Shown here: piece after piece, positions 17,333-26,470 of the stretch | Layout of the letters: every line of letters begins with the position of its first letter | How positions within the stretch are numbered: the first letter of the stretch is position 1 | Assembly: GCA_018384375.1 (NCBI GenBank) | Contig: JAHAYJ010000032.1 | Location: 115,603 to 179,602, forward strand | Source of the DNA: Lachnospiraceae bacterium | Lineage (GTDB): Bacteria > Bacillota > Clostridia > Lachnospirales > Lachnospiraceae | Reading direction: 5' to 3' | Length of the DNA: 64,000 nt | Translations under genes and position numbers: made by a program | Notes under the pieces: model-generated | Database searches by the model: none | What the model saw: only the letters and a program-made list of their open reading frames with translations | Told to the model about the DNA's origin: nothing

Positions 17333-19672
17333 ATGACAGACGAAAGACAGCTTAAGACATTGCCGGTAATTCCCCTGCGTGGGATGACGATCATGCCGGA
17401 TACGATTATCCATTTTGACTTAAACAGAGATAGATCGATACAGGCGCTGGAAAGCGCCATGATGGGCGGTGGCGTCCTTTTTCTGACGACACAGAAGGAT
17501 CCGGATGTGGATATGCCGCGGCAGGAACATCTGTATTCGGTTGGAACGATTGCGCAGATAAAGCAGATCACGAAGCTGCCGAATCAGATTGTCAGGGTTC
17601 TGGTGGAAGGAAAATGCCGCGGAATCCTGAAGGAAATAAAGGAAGAGAATGAAAAATATATAGAAGCACTTATTCTGCGGGTGCAGGAAGAGGAGCCCAC
17701 GGTGGAAAAACAGGTCAGAGAGGAAGCAATGCTCAGACAGATCAAGGAACTGTTTGCAGTTTTTGCCACCCATTATCCGAAGCTTGATAAGAATGCCCTG
17801 CATCGATATGCAGGCGTGAAAAGTCTCAGGAGGCTGATCGACCAGATTACGGCAAATCTGCCCATGGATTTTGAGAAAAAACAGCAGATATTGGAAACTC
17901 TGGATCTGGAGGAGCGCTATGAGCTGATGTGTGAGCATCTTCAGCGTGAAATTGAAATTGCCAAGGCGCGGGAGGATATCACCCAGAAGCTGAAAGGGCG
18001 TGTTGAGAAAAATCAAAAGGAGTATCTTTTGAGGGAGCAGCTCAGGTATATCAAGGAAGAGCTGGGAGATGAAGATTCCTTTTCGGATACGGATCAGTTT
18101 GAAGAGAGCCTGGGACAGTTGCAGGCATCCGAAGAAGTAAAGGCAAAAATCAGAAAGGAAATTGCCAGGTTCAAAACGCTTGCGGGCAGCAGCTCGGAAA
18201 GTGCCGTGGAGAGGGCTTACATTGAGACACTTCTGGAGCTCCCCTGGGATAAGACATCGGTGGATAACGAGAGCATGAAGCGCGCTCAGGAGATTCTGGA
18301 GAGGGAGCACTACGGGCTGGAGCAGGTCAAGGAGCGTATTCTTGAATTTCTGGCAGTGCGCCAGCTGACCAGCAAGGGGGAAAGCCCGATCATCTGTCTG
18401 GTGGGACCTCCGGGAACCGGGAAGACTTCCATTGCCAGAAGTGTTGCCGAGGCGCTTGATAAAAAGTATGTGCGGATATGCCTCGGAGGGGTTCGGGATG
18501 AAGCAGAGATAAGAGGTCACCGGAAAACCTATGTGGGAGCCATGCCGGGGCGGATTGCAGCCGGACTCAAGCAGGCGGGTGTCAAAAATCCGCTGATGCT
18601 TCTTGATGAGATTGATAAGGTGAGCAATGATTACAAAGGAGATACCTTTTCCGCTCTGCTGGAGGTATTGGATGGAGAACAGAATGTCAGATTCCGGGAC
18701 CACTATGTAGAGATTCCACTGGATTTGTCTGAAGTGCTCTTTATTGCAACAGCAAATACCACGCAGACTATACCAAGACCGCTGCTGGATCGTATGGAAA
18801 TCATTGAGGTGAACAGCTATACGGAAAATGAGAAATTTCATATTGCCAGAGAACATCTGCTGAAAAAGCAGATGGAACGAAACGGACTGGACAAGAAAAT
18901 GATCTCAATTCAGGACGGAGCGATCAAAAATATCATCACCTATTATACGAAAGAGGCCGGAGTAAGGGAACTGGAGCGGAAACTGGGAGAGATCTGCCGG
19001 AAGGCTGCAAAGAGGATTCTGGAAAGTCGGGAAAACGGAGAAGAGCTTGCGAGGATCAGAGTCAGTGCTTCCAATCTGGAGGATTACCTGGGAAAGAAAA
19101 AGTATTCTCTGGATAAGGCGAACAAGGCACCCCAGATTGGAATTGTGCGCGGACTTGCGTGGACCAGTGTGGGAGGAGATACCCTGCAGATAGAAGTCAA
19201 TTGCATGCCCGGTAAGGGAGAGATTGAGTTGACCGGTCAAATGGGAGATGTGATGAAGGAATCTGCAATCATCGGCATGAGCTATGTACGTTCCATTGGT
19301 GCGGAATACCATATTAAGCCGGAAGTCTTTAAGGAGAATGACTTCCACATCCATATCCCGGAGGGGGCAGTACCCAAGGATGGCCCTTCCGCCGGAATTA
19401 CCATGGCGACAGCGTTGTTTTCAGCAATTACTGACCGATTGGTACGCAGTGATCTTGCAATGACCGGAGAAGTCACTCTGAGAGGAAGAGTTCTGCCCAT
19501 CGGCGGCCTGAAGGAAAAGATTCTGGCAGCTAAGATGGCCGGAATCAAGGAGGTATTGGTTCCTGCTGAGAATAAGAAGGATGTGGAAGAGATCGCAGAG
19601 GAAATCAGGGAAGGGCTTACCATTACTTATGTAAAAGATATGCGGGAAGTGCTTCGCCATGCATTGATCTAA
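17333..19672 (+). CDS. lon: ATP-dependent protease Lon
   Basis: 779 aa from ATG 17333. The track's start at 17276 includes the clpX-lon hairpin and is rejected. The N-terminal LON substrate domain starts LKTLPVIPLRGMTIMPD. The AAA+ domain has Walker A GPPGTGKTS (about residue 360) and LLDEIDKVSNDYKGD. The C-terminal protease domain holds the Ser-Lys dyad: Ser in PKDGPSAGITMATAL (about residue 681) and Lys in IGGLKEKILAAKMAG. It degrades misfolded and regulatory proteins in the cytoplasm. No membrane insertion is seen, so it is the A-type (soluble) Lon. Confidence 0.98.
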   Translation: MTDERQLKTLPVIPLRGMTIMPDTIIHFDLNRDRSIQALESAMMGGGVLFLTTQKDPDVDMPRQEHLYSVGTIAQIKQITKLPNQIVRVLVEGKCRGILKEIKEENEKYIEALILRVQEEEPTVEKQVREEAMLRQIKELFAVFATHYPKLDKNALHRYAGVKSLRRLIDQITANLPMDFEKKQQILETLDLEERYELMCEHLQREIEIAKAREDITQKLKGRVEKNQKEYLLREQLRYIKEELGDEDSFSDTDQFEESLGQLQASEEVKAKIRKEIARFKTLAGSSSESAVERAYIETLLELPWDKTSVDNESMKRAQEILEREHYGLEQVKERILEFLAVRQLTSKGESPIICLVGPPGTGKTSIARSVAEALDKKYVRICLGGVRDEAEIRGHRKTYVGAMPGRIAAGLKQAGVKNPLMLLDEIDKVSNDYKGDTFSALLEVLDGEQNVRFRDHYVEIPLDLSEVLFIATANTTQTIPRPLLDRMEIIEVNSYTENEKFHIAREHLLKKQMERNGLDKKMISIQDGAIKNIITYYTKEAGVRELERKLGEICRKAAKRILESRENGEELARIRVSASNLEDYLGKKKYSLDKANKAPQIGIVRGLAWTSVGGDTLQIEVNCMPGKGEIELTGQMGDVMKESAIIGMSYVRSIGAEYHIKPEVFKENDFHIHIPEGAVPKDGPSAGITMATALFSAITDRLVRSDLAMTGEVTLRGRVLPIGGLKEKILAAKMAGIKEVLVPAENKKDVEEIAEEIREGLTITYVKDMREVLRHALI

Positions 19673-19688
19673 GCCGGAGGAGAAAGAA

Positions 19689-20285
19689 ATGGTTATTAAG
19701 AATGTAAGTCTGGAGACCGTATGCGGAATTACCAGCAAGTTGCCGCAGAATGCGCACATGGAGTTTGCCTTTGCAGGGAAGAGCAATGTAGGGAAATCCT
19801 CTCTCATCAATGGCCTGATGAACCGGAAGTCCCTTGCCAGAACCAGTGCGCAGCCGGGAAAGACGCAGACAATCAATTTCTATAATATCAATGATCAGAT
19901 GTATTTTGTGGATCTGCCGGGATATGGCTATGCCAGGGTGAGTGAACAGGAAAAGGCAAAGTGGGGAAAGATGATAGAGGATTATCTGCATCAATCCAAG
20001 CAGTTGAAAGCGGTCTTTCTGCTGATCGATATCCGTCATGAGCCGTCCGGAAACGATAAGCTGATGTATGACTGGATCTTACATCAGGGATTTGAGCCGA
20101 TCATTATTGCAACCAAGCTGGATAAGATCAGCAGAGGACAGGTGCCAAAGCACCTGAAGATGATTCGGGAGGGACTTGGCGTTGTAAAGAACACGGTCAT
20201 AATCCCCTACTCAGCACAGACCAAGCAGGGAAGGGAAGAAATCTACGAGCTTTTAGACTCTTATTTGGAGCCGGAAGAGAATTGA
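19689..20285 (+). CDS. engB: Ribosome biogenesis GTP-binding protein YsxC/EngB
   Basis: 198 aa of the TrmE-Era-EngA-YihA GTPase group. G1 is AGKSNVGKSSLINGL, G3 is VDLPGYGYARV, G4 is TKLDKI, and G5 lies near IPYSAQTKQG. It assists 50S subunit assembly and is usually essential. It starts 16 bp after lon with CCGGAGGAG as ribosome site, matching the conserved clpX-lon-ysxC order of Firmicutes. Confidence 0.96.
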   Translation: MVIKNVSLETVCGITSKLPQNAHMEFAFAGKSNVGKSSLINGLMNRKSLARTSAQPGKTQTINFYNINDQMYFVDLPGYGYARVSEQEKAKWGKMIEDYLHQSKQLKAVFLLIDIRHEPSGNDKLMYDWILHQGFEPIIIATKLDKISRGQVPKHLKMIREGLGVVKNTVIIPYSAQTKQGREEIYELLDSYLEPEEN

Positions 20286-20292
20286 GGCGTCT

Positions 20293-21543
20293 ATGAGTGG
20301 AAGAGGTAATTTGCGAACCTATTTAAAAGTGTTGATCAATGTGGGAATGCTGATCGTGCTGGTCCTGCTTTGCATTTTTGTGGTGCCGAAGGTGATTATC
20401 TATTTTATGCCTTTTGTGATTGGGTGGCTGATTGCTCTGATTGCGAGCCCGCTTGTACGATTTTTGGAAAAAAAGCTGAAAATTAAACGAAAGGTGGGTT
20501 CGGCTTTTACCATTATTGCAGTGCTTGCCCTGGTGATCGTGGCTGGTTATCTTCTGGGGGCTAAGCTCATCGAGGAGATCATAGATTTTATCGGAGATTT
20601 GCCCAAGATGTGGGAAGGACTGCAGAGTGATTTCGCGCAGATCGGGCAAAAGCTGGAGGTTGCCAGCAGACTGCTTCCAAAGAGCATCAGCGATACGGTC
20701 AGGAACATTTCAGGAAACATTGAGGAATATGTGGGGGATTTTGTGGGAGGACTGGTAAATAAGATGAGCAGTCCGACGTTGGAGGCACTCAGCAGATTTG
20801 CGGGAAATCTTCCGTCAATCTTTATCGGTGTCATCATGTGTTTATTGTCCGCCTACATGTTTGTGGCAGATAAGGAGTACATGCCGAACCTATTAAAGAA
20901 GGCTTTGCCGCTTTCGATTGTTGAGCGCTTTAACCTGATCAAGCGCGGGCTTCACAGAGCTGTGGGAGGATACTTCAGGGCACAGTTTAAGATAGAGATC
21001 TGGATGTATCTGCTTCTTGCAATCGGCTTTTCGGTTTTGCGGGTCCGCTATGCGTTCCTCATTGCAATCGGAGTAGCCTTTTTAGATCTGCTGCCGTTTT
21101 TTGGAACAGGAACGGTACTGCTTCCGTGGGCGGCGATCAAATTTTTGAGCGGTGATTACATGATGGTCATCGGCCTTTTGATCATCTGGGGCGTGGGACA
21201 GCTTGCAAGGCAGGTAATCCAGCCTAAGATCGTGGGGGATTCTGTGGGACTTGCTCCGATCCCGACGCTGATCCTGCTTTTTGTGGGATATAAGGCAGCA
21301 GGTGTGATCGGAATGATCATTGCGGTTCCCATCGGAATTATCATTCTGAATATGTATGAGGAGGGTGTATTTGATACTTTCCTGAACAGCTTAAAAATAT
21401 TGTACGCCAGCCTGAGTAACTTCCGGCATCTGACGGAGGAAGATATGGAAGAGGTACGGATTTACAAAGAAGAAGAAAAGAAGCGCATTGAGGCAAAGGA
21501 AAAGAAGCTTAGGGAACAATGCCGGAGCGGAAAGGAAGAATAG
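20293..21543 (+). CDS. AI-2E/PerM-family membrane protein (YtvI-like)
   Basis: 416 aa with about seven or eight hydrophobic segments in the AI-2E exporter arrangement: N-terminal pairs (VLINVGMLIVLVLLCIFVV, FMPFVIGWLIALIASPL), a central soluble stretch, then LFVGYKAAGVIGMIIAVPIG near the end. The C-terminus is charged (EEEKKRIEAKEKKLREQ). Some family members in spore formers are the sporulation membrane protein YtvI and others are Na+/H+ antiporters. Which applies here is not clear. It starts 8 bp after engB, so it is co-transcribed. Confidence 0.8.
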   Translation: MSGRGNLRTYLKVLINVGMLIVLVLLCIFVVPKVIIYFMPFVIGWLIALIASPLVRFLEKKLKIKRKVGSAFTIIAVLALVIVAGYLLGAKLIEEIIDFIGDLPKMWEGLQSDFAQIGQKLEVASRLLPKSISDTVRNISGNIEEYVGDFVGGLVNKMSSPTLEALSRFAGNLPSIFIGVIMCLLSAYMFVADKEYMPNLLKKALPLSIVERFNLIKRGLHRAVGGYFRAQFKIEIWMYLLLAIGFSVLRVRYAFLIAIGVAFLDLLPFFGTGTVLLPWAAIKFLSGDYMMVIGLLIIWGVGQLARQVIQPKIVGDSVGLAPIPTLILLFVGYKAAGVIGMIIAVPIGIIILNMYEEGVFDTFLNSLKILYASLSNFRHLTEEDMEEVRIYKEEEKKRIEAKEKKLREQCRSGKEE

Positions 21544-21545
21544 AA

Positions 21546-22532
21546 ATGAAGGTTACGGTATATAACTGCAGAGCATTTGATGAAAAAGCGTTGTTTGAGC
21601 GTTATGGAAAGGAGCTGGGCATAGAACTGGTTTTGTGCCCGGATGCACCGAATCCTGAAAATGCGGCACTGGCAAAGGGAAGTGAATGCATTGATATCAT
21701 TACCTCCAAAATGCCTGCTCAGCTGCTTAAGGTGTTTGCAGATCAGGGAGTGAGGTATGTTACGACGAGAACCATCGGATATGACCATATCGATGTAAAG
21801 GCGGCAAAGGAACTGGGAATGACAGTCGCAAATGCACCCTACGGTCCCTGTGGTGTGGCAGATTATGCGGTGATGCTGATCCTGATGACAATCCGTAAGA
21901 TGAAGAGGATTCTGGAGCGTACCAATATTCAGGATTATTCCCTTCAGGGAATCCAGGGAAGGGAATTAAAAGACTTGACTGTAGGAGTCATTGGAACGGG
22001 GCGTATCGGAAGAACAGTTCTGACAGACTTGTCAGGTTTTGGCTGCAGACTGCTTGCCTATGATCTGTATGAAAATGAAGAGGTCAAGAGAGCCGGGGTG
22101 CCCTATGTGACGCTGGAGGAAATGTGGAAGCAGGCAGATGTCATTACGCTCCATGCACCACTTACGGATGATAATTATCATATGATAGGGAAGGAAGCAA
22201 TCGCAAAAATGAAGGATGGCGTCATGATTGTCAATACGGCAAGAGGTGGTCTGATTGACTCGGAAGCGCTGATTGAGGGAATCGAATCCGGAAAGATCGG
22301 CGGTGCAGGGCTGGACGTTGTGGAAAATGAATTTGGATTGTATTATTATGACCATAAATCAGATATACTAAATAACAGGGAGCTTGCAGTTCTGCGTGGT
22401 TTCCCCAATGTGACGGTAAGCCATCATATGGCTTTTTATACAGATGACTGTGTGGAAACGGTTGTCAGGGACTCTTTACTTGGCTGCAAATACTTTGTGG
22501 AGGGAAAAGAGAATCCCTGGGAGGTAAATTAA
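21546..22532 (+). CDS. D-lactate dehydrogenase-type 2-hydroxyacid dehydrogenase
   Basis: 328 aa from ATG 21546, two codons after the previous stop, with GGAAAGGAAG inside that gene as ribosome site. NAD-binding motif: GVIGTGRIGRTVL. Catalytic residues: Arg in NTARGGLIDS, Glu in ENEFGLYYYDH, His in VSHHMAFYTD. TTRTIGYDHIDV and the overall pattern match the D-lactate/VanH branch. It most likely reduces pyruvate or another 2-ketoacid to the D-hydroxyacid. No ligase genes of a vancomycin cluster are near. Confidence 0.88.
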   Translation: MKVTVYNCRAFDEKALFERYGKELGIELVLCPDAPNPENAALAKGSECIDIITSKMPAQLLKVFADQGVRYVTTRTIGYDHIDVKAAKELGMTVANAPYGPCGVADYAVMLILMTIRKMKRILERTNIQDYSLQGIQGRELKDLTVGVIGTGRIGRTVLTDLSGFGCRLLAYDLYENEEVKRAGVPYVTLEEMWKQADVITLHAPLTDDNYHMIGKEAIAKMKDGVMIVNTARGGLIDSEALIEGIESGKIGGAGLDVVENEFGLYYYDHKSDILNNRELAVLRGFPNVTVSHHMAFYTDDCVETVVRDSLLGCKYFVEGKENPWEVN

Positions 22533-23303
22533 TTGCGTAATTTCAGGATGCTTCTCCAATATGAGGGAACCAGATATCAGGGCTGGCAGCGCCAGGAAAG
22601 CACAGACAATACTATACAGGGAAAGCTGGAGATGCTGCTTTCCAAAATGACCGGACAGAAGATCGAGATCCAGGGAGCGGGAAGAACGGATGCCGGAGTA
22701 CATGCGCTTGGTCAGGTGGCGAATTTCCATGCAGATACACAGATGACAGAAAAGGAAATTCTGGAATATATGAACCGTTATCTGCCGGAAGACATTGCGG
22801 TCATTTCGCTGAAGGAGGTATCGGAGCGGTTTCACAGCAGGCTAAACGCGACAGGAAAAACCTATTGCTATCGAGTCATTCATTCTGAGCTTCCGCATGT
22901 TTTTGACAGAAGACATGCCCATGTGGTAGAGCAGAAGCTGGATGTCAGAGCAATGGAGGAAGCTGCTCAGTATTTGGTAGGAACGCATGATTTTAAGGCT
23001 TTCACTTCCAACAAAAGAGGGAAAAAATCAACCGTCAGAACGTTGGAAAGCATTCAGATCGAAGAACATGTAAGCGCATCCATGCAAATGCAGGGACTGC
23101 AGGATGAAATCTGTTTTCTGTACCGTGGAGACGGATTTCTCTATCATATGGTAAGGATTATAACAGGAACGCTTCTTGAGGTGGGGGCACATAAGAGAAA
23201 ACCCGAAGAAATTGCAGAAATTCTGGCATCCGGTTTAAGGGAAAGAGCCGGAGAGCTTGCACCTGCAAAGGGACTCACTTTATTGGAGGTTCGTTATCAG
23301 TGA
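22533..23303 (+). CDS. truA: tRNA pseudouridine synthase A
   Basis: 256 aa, starting at TTG directly after the TAA of the previous gene, with GGGAGG 6-11 nt upstream. It makes pseudouridine at tRNA positions 38-40. Motifs: YEGTRYQGWQRQ, the catalytic Asp loop GAGRTDAGVHALGQVANF, and FLYHMVRIITGTLLEVG. The TTG start gives MRNFRMLLQYEG, the correct family N-terminus. Its stop TGA overlaps the GTG start of the next gene. Confidence 0.96.
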   Translation: MRNFRMLLQYEGTRYQGWQRQESTDNTIQGKLEMLLSKMTGQKIEIQGAGRTDAGVHALGQVANFHADTQMTEKEILEYMNRYLPEDIAVISLKEVSERFHSRLNATGKTYCYRVIHSELPHVFDRRHAHVVEQKLDVRAMEEAAQYLVGTHDFKAFTSNKRGKKSTVRTLESIQIEEHVSASMQMQGLQDEICFLYRGDGFLYHMVRIITGTLLEVGAHKRKPEEIAEILASGLRERAGELAPAKGLTLLEVRYQ

Positions 23304-23791
23304 AGGATAGACCCACAGAAAGAAAATATATCAGATGGATCTTCTTCTTATATTTATTGATCATTATCAGACTCATTATTTTTAAATATCCGTTTGAAGA
23401 ACTTTTGGCAATAGCAGGAGGCTGGTCAGGGGAAGTGGTTGCGGCAGGTCTCCGCTCTGCAAATTTTACATTTTTTAAGACAATACGGATGTATGTGGAT
23501 TATTCCTATATGCTCAACAGCTTTGAAAATCTGGTGGGAAATATCGTGATCTTTGTTCCCTTCGGCTTTTTACTGCCAATGGTGCAAAAAGGGGGAAGGA
23601 ATTTTTTTGTCATGCTGCTTCATGCACTCCTGTTTGTACTTGGAATAGAGATTTTTCAGCTTTTCAGCGGCTTTGGAGCATTTGATGTGGATGATATTCT
23701 GCTTAATTGTATGGGAGCAATCTGGGGATATTTGATTTATTTTGTCTATGAAGGAATAAAAAAGCATAAAGAAGGGAAAAGGAGAGAATGA
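23300..23791 (+). CDS. VanZ-like membrane protein
   Basis: 163 aa with four hydrophobic segments and the VanZ-type core NLVGNIVIFVPFGFLLPM ... GIEIFQLFSGFGAFDVDDILLNCMGAIWGYL. The family name comes from a teicoplanin-resistance accessory gene, but most members are of unknown function. The start is GTG at 23300, sharing bases with the truA stop (GTGA). No other glycopeptide resistance genes are present, so a resistance role is not suggested. Confidence 0.88.
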   Translation: MKDRPTERKYIRWIFFLYLLIIIRLIIFKYPFEELLAIAGGWSGEVVAAGLRSANFTFFKTIRMYVDYSYMLNSFENLVGNIVIFVPFGFLLPMVQKGGRNFFVMLLHALLFVLGIEIFQLFSGFGAFDVDDILLNCMGAIWGYLIYFVYEGIKKHKEGKRRE

Positions 23792-23792
23792 A

Positions 23793-24383
23793 ATGGCAGA
23801 TTTTTTAAAAGGATTAAAAGCAAATTATACAATTTCTGCACTTCTGTGTGTGATACTGGGGCTGGTACTCCTGATCTGGCCGGGAACAACCACACAGATT
23901 GTGTGTATGCTTCTGGGAATCGTCCTCTTTACCTATGGGGCGATTCAGATCGTGCTCTATTTATTTAACAGAGAGCGGACGATCGTTTCACAGGGAATGC
24001 TGGTGCTCGGAATCATCTTTGCCGTGATTGGCGGCTGGATTCTGTTAAAGCCGGAAATGATCATCATGGCGGTACCTGTTATCGTAGGTGTATTGATTGT
24101 GATACATGGTTTACATAATGCAGCCCAAGCCTTTGCGTTGAAAAACGATGGCTACGATAGGTGGTGGGTGGCTTTTCTTCTGGGAGCTCTGACTGTGATT
24201 CTTGGAGGAATTCTGATCTATAATCCTTTTAAGGTCGTGAATACGGTTGTCAGGCTGATCGGAATTTTCCTGATCTATGACGGCCTTTCCGATGTGTGGA
24301 TCCTGTCACGGATCTTTAAGGTAAAAAGGAATGCGGAAAAGATCATAGATGCAAGCTATGTAGACGTTGAGGAGGATGACTGA
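23793..24383 (+). CDS. DUF308 (HdeD-like) membrane protein
   Basis: 196 aa with six hydrophobic segments arranged as three repeats of the pattern LGLVLLIWPG...GIVLFTYGAIQIV, LGIIFAVIGGWILLKPE...VGVLIVIHGLHNA and LGALTVILGGILIYNPF...IGIFLIYDGLSDV. This is characteristic of DUF308 (HdeD family). The function is unknown. It starts 2 bp after the VanZ-like gene, so the truA-to-epimerase stretch is one operon. Confidence 0.88.
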   Translation: MADFLKGLKANYTISALLCVILGLVLLIWPGTTTQIVCMLLGIVLFTYGAIQIVLYLFNRERTIVSQGMLVLGIIFAVIGGWILLKPEMIIMAVPVIVGVLIVIHGLHNAAQAFALKNDGYDRWWVAFLLGALTVILGGILIYNPFKVVNTVVRLIGIFLIYDGLSDVWILSRIFKVKRNAEKIIDASYVDVEEDD

Positions 24384-24384
24384 C

Positions 24385-25263
24385 ATGGCAGTATATGAGC
24401 TTACCAATAATACTGTGGCAATTCAGGTGAATTCCCACGGTGCAGAATGGAAGTCCCTGAAAAGTCTGAAGAACGGCACAGAGTACCTGTGGAAGGCAGA
24501 CCCGGCATTCTGGGGAAGAACCTCGCCGGTGCTTTTCCCCTTTGTGGGAGGTGTGAACAATAAGGAATACAGGACAAAGGGAAGGATTTATACCATGTCT
24601 CAGCATGGATTTGCCAGAGATATGGAGTTTGCGCTTTATTTAAAGAAGGAGAGCGAGATCTGGTTTGTCCTTCAATCCGATGCGCAGACCTATGAGAAAT
24701 ACCCCTATGAGTTTACCTTGAAGCTGGGCTACCGACTTCTGCCTGCAGGGGTGGAGGTACTCTGGCAGGTAGAAAATCCGGGAAAAGAGGAGCTGCCCTT
24801 TTCCATCGGCGGTCATCCCGCATTTAATTGTCCCATTGAGGAGGGAAAAAAGCAGACGGATTATCTGCTCAGGCTGGATGCCGGTGAACAGATCGTCAGC
24901 ACCCGTCTTAGCGGTAACGGACTGGCAACCGATGAACAGGAGGTATTTCAGCTCAAAGACGGTTTTTTGCCGATCACAGAGCAGCTGTTTGACAAGGATG
25001 CACTGGTGATCGAGCATGATCAGGCAAGGAAGGTTTCTCTTTGCAGGGCAGACGGCAGACCATATCTTACTGTAACCATGAGCGCCCCCTTATTCGGCAT
25101 CTGGTCTCCGCCAAAGAAGAATGCTCCTTTTATCTGTATTGAACCCTGGTATGGAAGATGTGACAGAGAGGGATTCCGGGGAGAACTGAAGGATCGGGAA
25201 TGGGGCAATTGCCTTGCGCCCGGAGGAATCTGGAAGGCGGCTTATCAGGTGGAGATCTCGTAA
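24385..25263 (+). CDS. Aldose 1-epimerase-like protein (LacX type)
   Basis: 292 aa from ATG 24385, following GAGGAGG at 24369-24375. The track's upstream Met lies in the previous gene. Galactose-mutarotase fold with VNSHGAEWKSLKSL, GRTSPVLFPFVGG, QHGFARDMEF, IGGHPAFNCPI (catalytic His) and FICIEPWYGRCD. It belongs to the LacX-like group of aldose epimerases (COG2017) that act on hexoses or hexose phosphates. The sugar is not determined. Confidence 0.9.
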   Translation: MAVYELTNNTVAIQVNSHGAEWKSLKSLKNGTEYLWKADPAFWGRTSPVLFPFVGGVNNKEYRTKGRIYTMSQHGFARDMEFALYLKKESEIWFVLQSDAQTYEKYPYEFTLKLGYRLLPAGVEVLWQVENPGKEELPFSIGGHPAFNCPIEEGKKQTDYLLRLDAGEQIVSTRLSGNGLATDEQEVFQLKDGFLPITEQLFDKDALVIEHDQARKVSLCRADGRPYLTVTMSAPLFGIWSPPKKNAPFICIEPWYGRCDREGFRGELKDREWGNCLAPGGIWKAAYQVEIS

Positions 25264-25275
25264 AATAAAAAATAA

Positions 25276-25304
25276 TTGACTTTAGCGCTTTAAAGCTGTA
25301 TAAT
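25276..25304 (+). promoter_or_regulatory. Near-consensus promoter with palindrome for the TrpXYZ-like operon
   Basis: TTGACT, 17-bp spacer, TATAAT. The spacer centre is the perfect palindrome GCTTTAAAGC (25287-25296), a possible operator. Confidence 0.85.
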
Positions 25305-25356
25305 CGGTTCAGCAATGAAAGCTGTCATTGCAAATTTTTTTTTGGAGGAGAAAAGG

Positions 25357-26403
25357 ATGAAAAAGTTACTTGCATTGCTTTTGACAGTAGCTATGGTCGG
25401 AACTTTGACAGCCTGTGGCGGATCCAAGACACAGGAAACCGAAGCAACTGCTGAAAGCACAGAAGAGACAAAAGAGACAGAAACAGCAGAAGCAGAAAAC
25501 GTTGCAGAAACAGCAGAGGATACCACATACACGATAGGTATCTGTCAGCTGGTACAGCATGAGGCTCTGGATGCTGCAACACAGGGCTTTAAGGATGCTT
25601 TGACGGAAGAATTTGGTGACAAGGTTATCTTTGATGAGCAGAATGCACAGGGTGATTCCAACACCTGCTCCACCATTGTAAACGGCTTTGTTTCCAATAA
25701 TGTAGATTTGATTCTTGCAAACGCAACACCTGCTCTTCAGGCAGCTGCAGCAGGAACCAATGAGATCCCGATTCTCGGAACATCTGTTACGGAATACGGC
25801 GTTGCTCTCGAAATTGACGGATTTTCAGGAACGGTAGGCGGAAATATTTCCGGTACCTCCGATCTGGCACCTCTTGACGGACAGGCTGATATGCTTCAGG
25901 AGTTGTTCCCGGATGCCAAGACAGTAGGTTTACTGTACTGCTCCGCAGAAGCAAACTCCCAGTATCAGGTTGACACCATCAAGGCTTTTCTTGAGGAAAA
26001 GGGATACAGCTGTGAGTATTATGCATTCTCTGATTCGAACGATCTTTCCGCTGTAGTAACAGAAGCTGCAAATACAGTTGATGTGATTTATGTTCCTACG
26101 GACAACACAGCAGCTTCCAACACAGAGATCATCAACAATATCTGCCAGCCTGCCGGAGTACCGGTTGTTGCAGGTGAGGAAGGAATCTGTGCAGGATGTG
26201 GTGTGGCAACATTGTCCATCAGCTATTATGATCTGGGTGTGGCTACCGGCAAGATGGCGGTTAAGATCCTGAAAGGGGAGTCTGATATTTCCACTATGCC
26301 GATTGAATATGCACCGAACTTTACCAAGAAGTACAACGCAGCAAACTGCGAAGCACTGGGTATTAAAATTCCCGAAGGTTACGAAGCAATTGTAGCTGAG
26401 TAA
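25357..26403 (+). CDS. ABC importer substrate-binding lipoprotein (TrpX/PF04392 type)
   Basis: 348 aa from ATG 25357, behind GGAGGAG. The signal peptide ends in the lipobox LTACGG, then a Thr/Glu-rich linker (about residues 25-60) leads to the binding domain. The domain has IGICQLVQHEALDAATQGF, NGFVSNNVDLILANATPALQAA and VDVIYVPTDNTAASN, the pattern of the TrpX family (tryptophan or tyrosine uptake in streptococci, unknown in most). It acts outside the membrane and hands ligand to the permease encoded next. A hairpin after the stop would let more binding protein than permease be made. Confidence 0.88.
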   Translation: MKKLLALLLTVAMVGTLTACGGSKTQETEATAESTEETKETETAEAENVAETAEDTTYTIGICQLVQHEALDAATQGFKDALTEEFGDKVIFDEQNAQGDSNTCSTIVNGFVSNNVDLILANATPALQAAAAGTNEIPILGTSVTEYGVALEIDGFSGTVGGNISGTSDLAPLDGQADMLQELFPDAKTVGLLYCSAEANSQYQVDTIKAFLEEKGYSCEYYAFSDSNDLSAVVTEAANTVDVIYVPTDNTAASNTEIINNICQPAGVPVVAGEEGICAGCGVATLSISYYDLGVATGKMAVKILKGESDISTMPIEYAPNFTKKYNAANCEALGIKIPEGYEAIVAE

Positions 26404-26420
26404 TGACTGAAAACAACTGA

Positions 26421-26449
26421 CAGCGGGAGAAGCTTTTCTCTCGCTGCCT
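26421..26449 (+). terminator. Hairpin after the binding-protein gene (partial terminator)
   Basis: CAGCGGGAGA and TCTCTCGCTG pair (one G-U) around AGCTTT, followed by CCTTTG. It is probably an attenuator that sets stoichiometry within the operon. Confidence 0.6.
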
Positions 26450-26470
26450 TTGTCGTTTATGGAGGAACAA

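Noticed and set aside
17420-18856. 478-aa minus-strand ORF antisense to lon
   Set aside because: Shadow of lon. No ribosome site, no recognisable domain, and the lon frame is fully supported.
23300-23791. Glycopeptide resistance suggested by VanZ-like protein next to a VanH-like dehydrogenase
   Set aside because: No D-Ala-D-Lac ligase or VanX-like gene nearby. Both families have common housekeeping members and are separated by truA.
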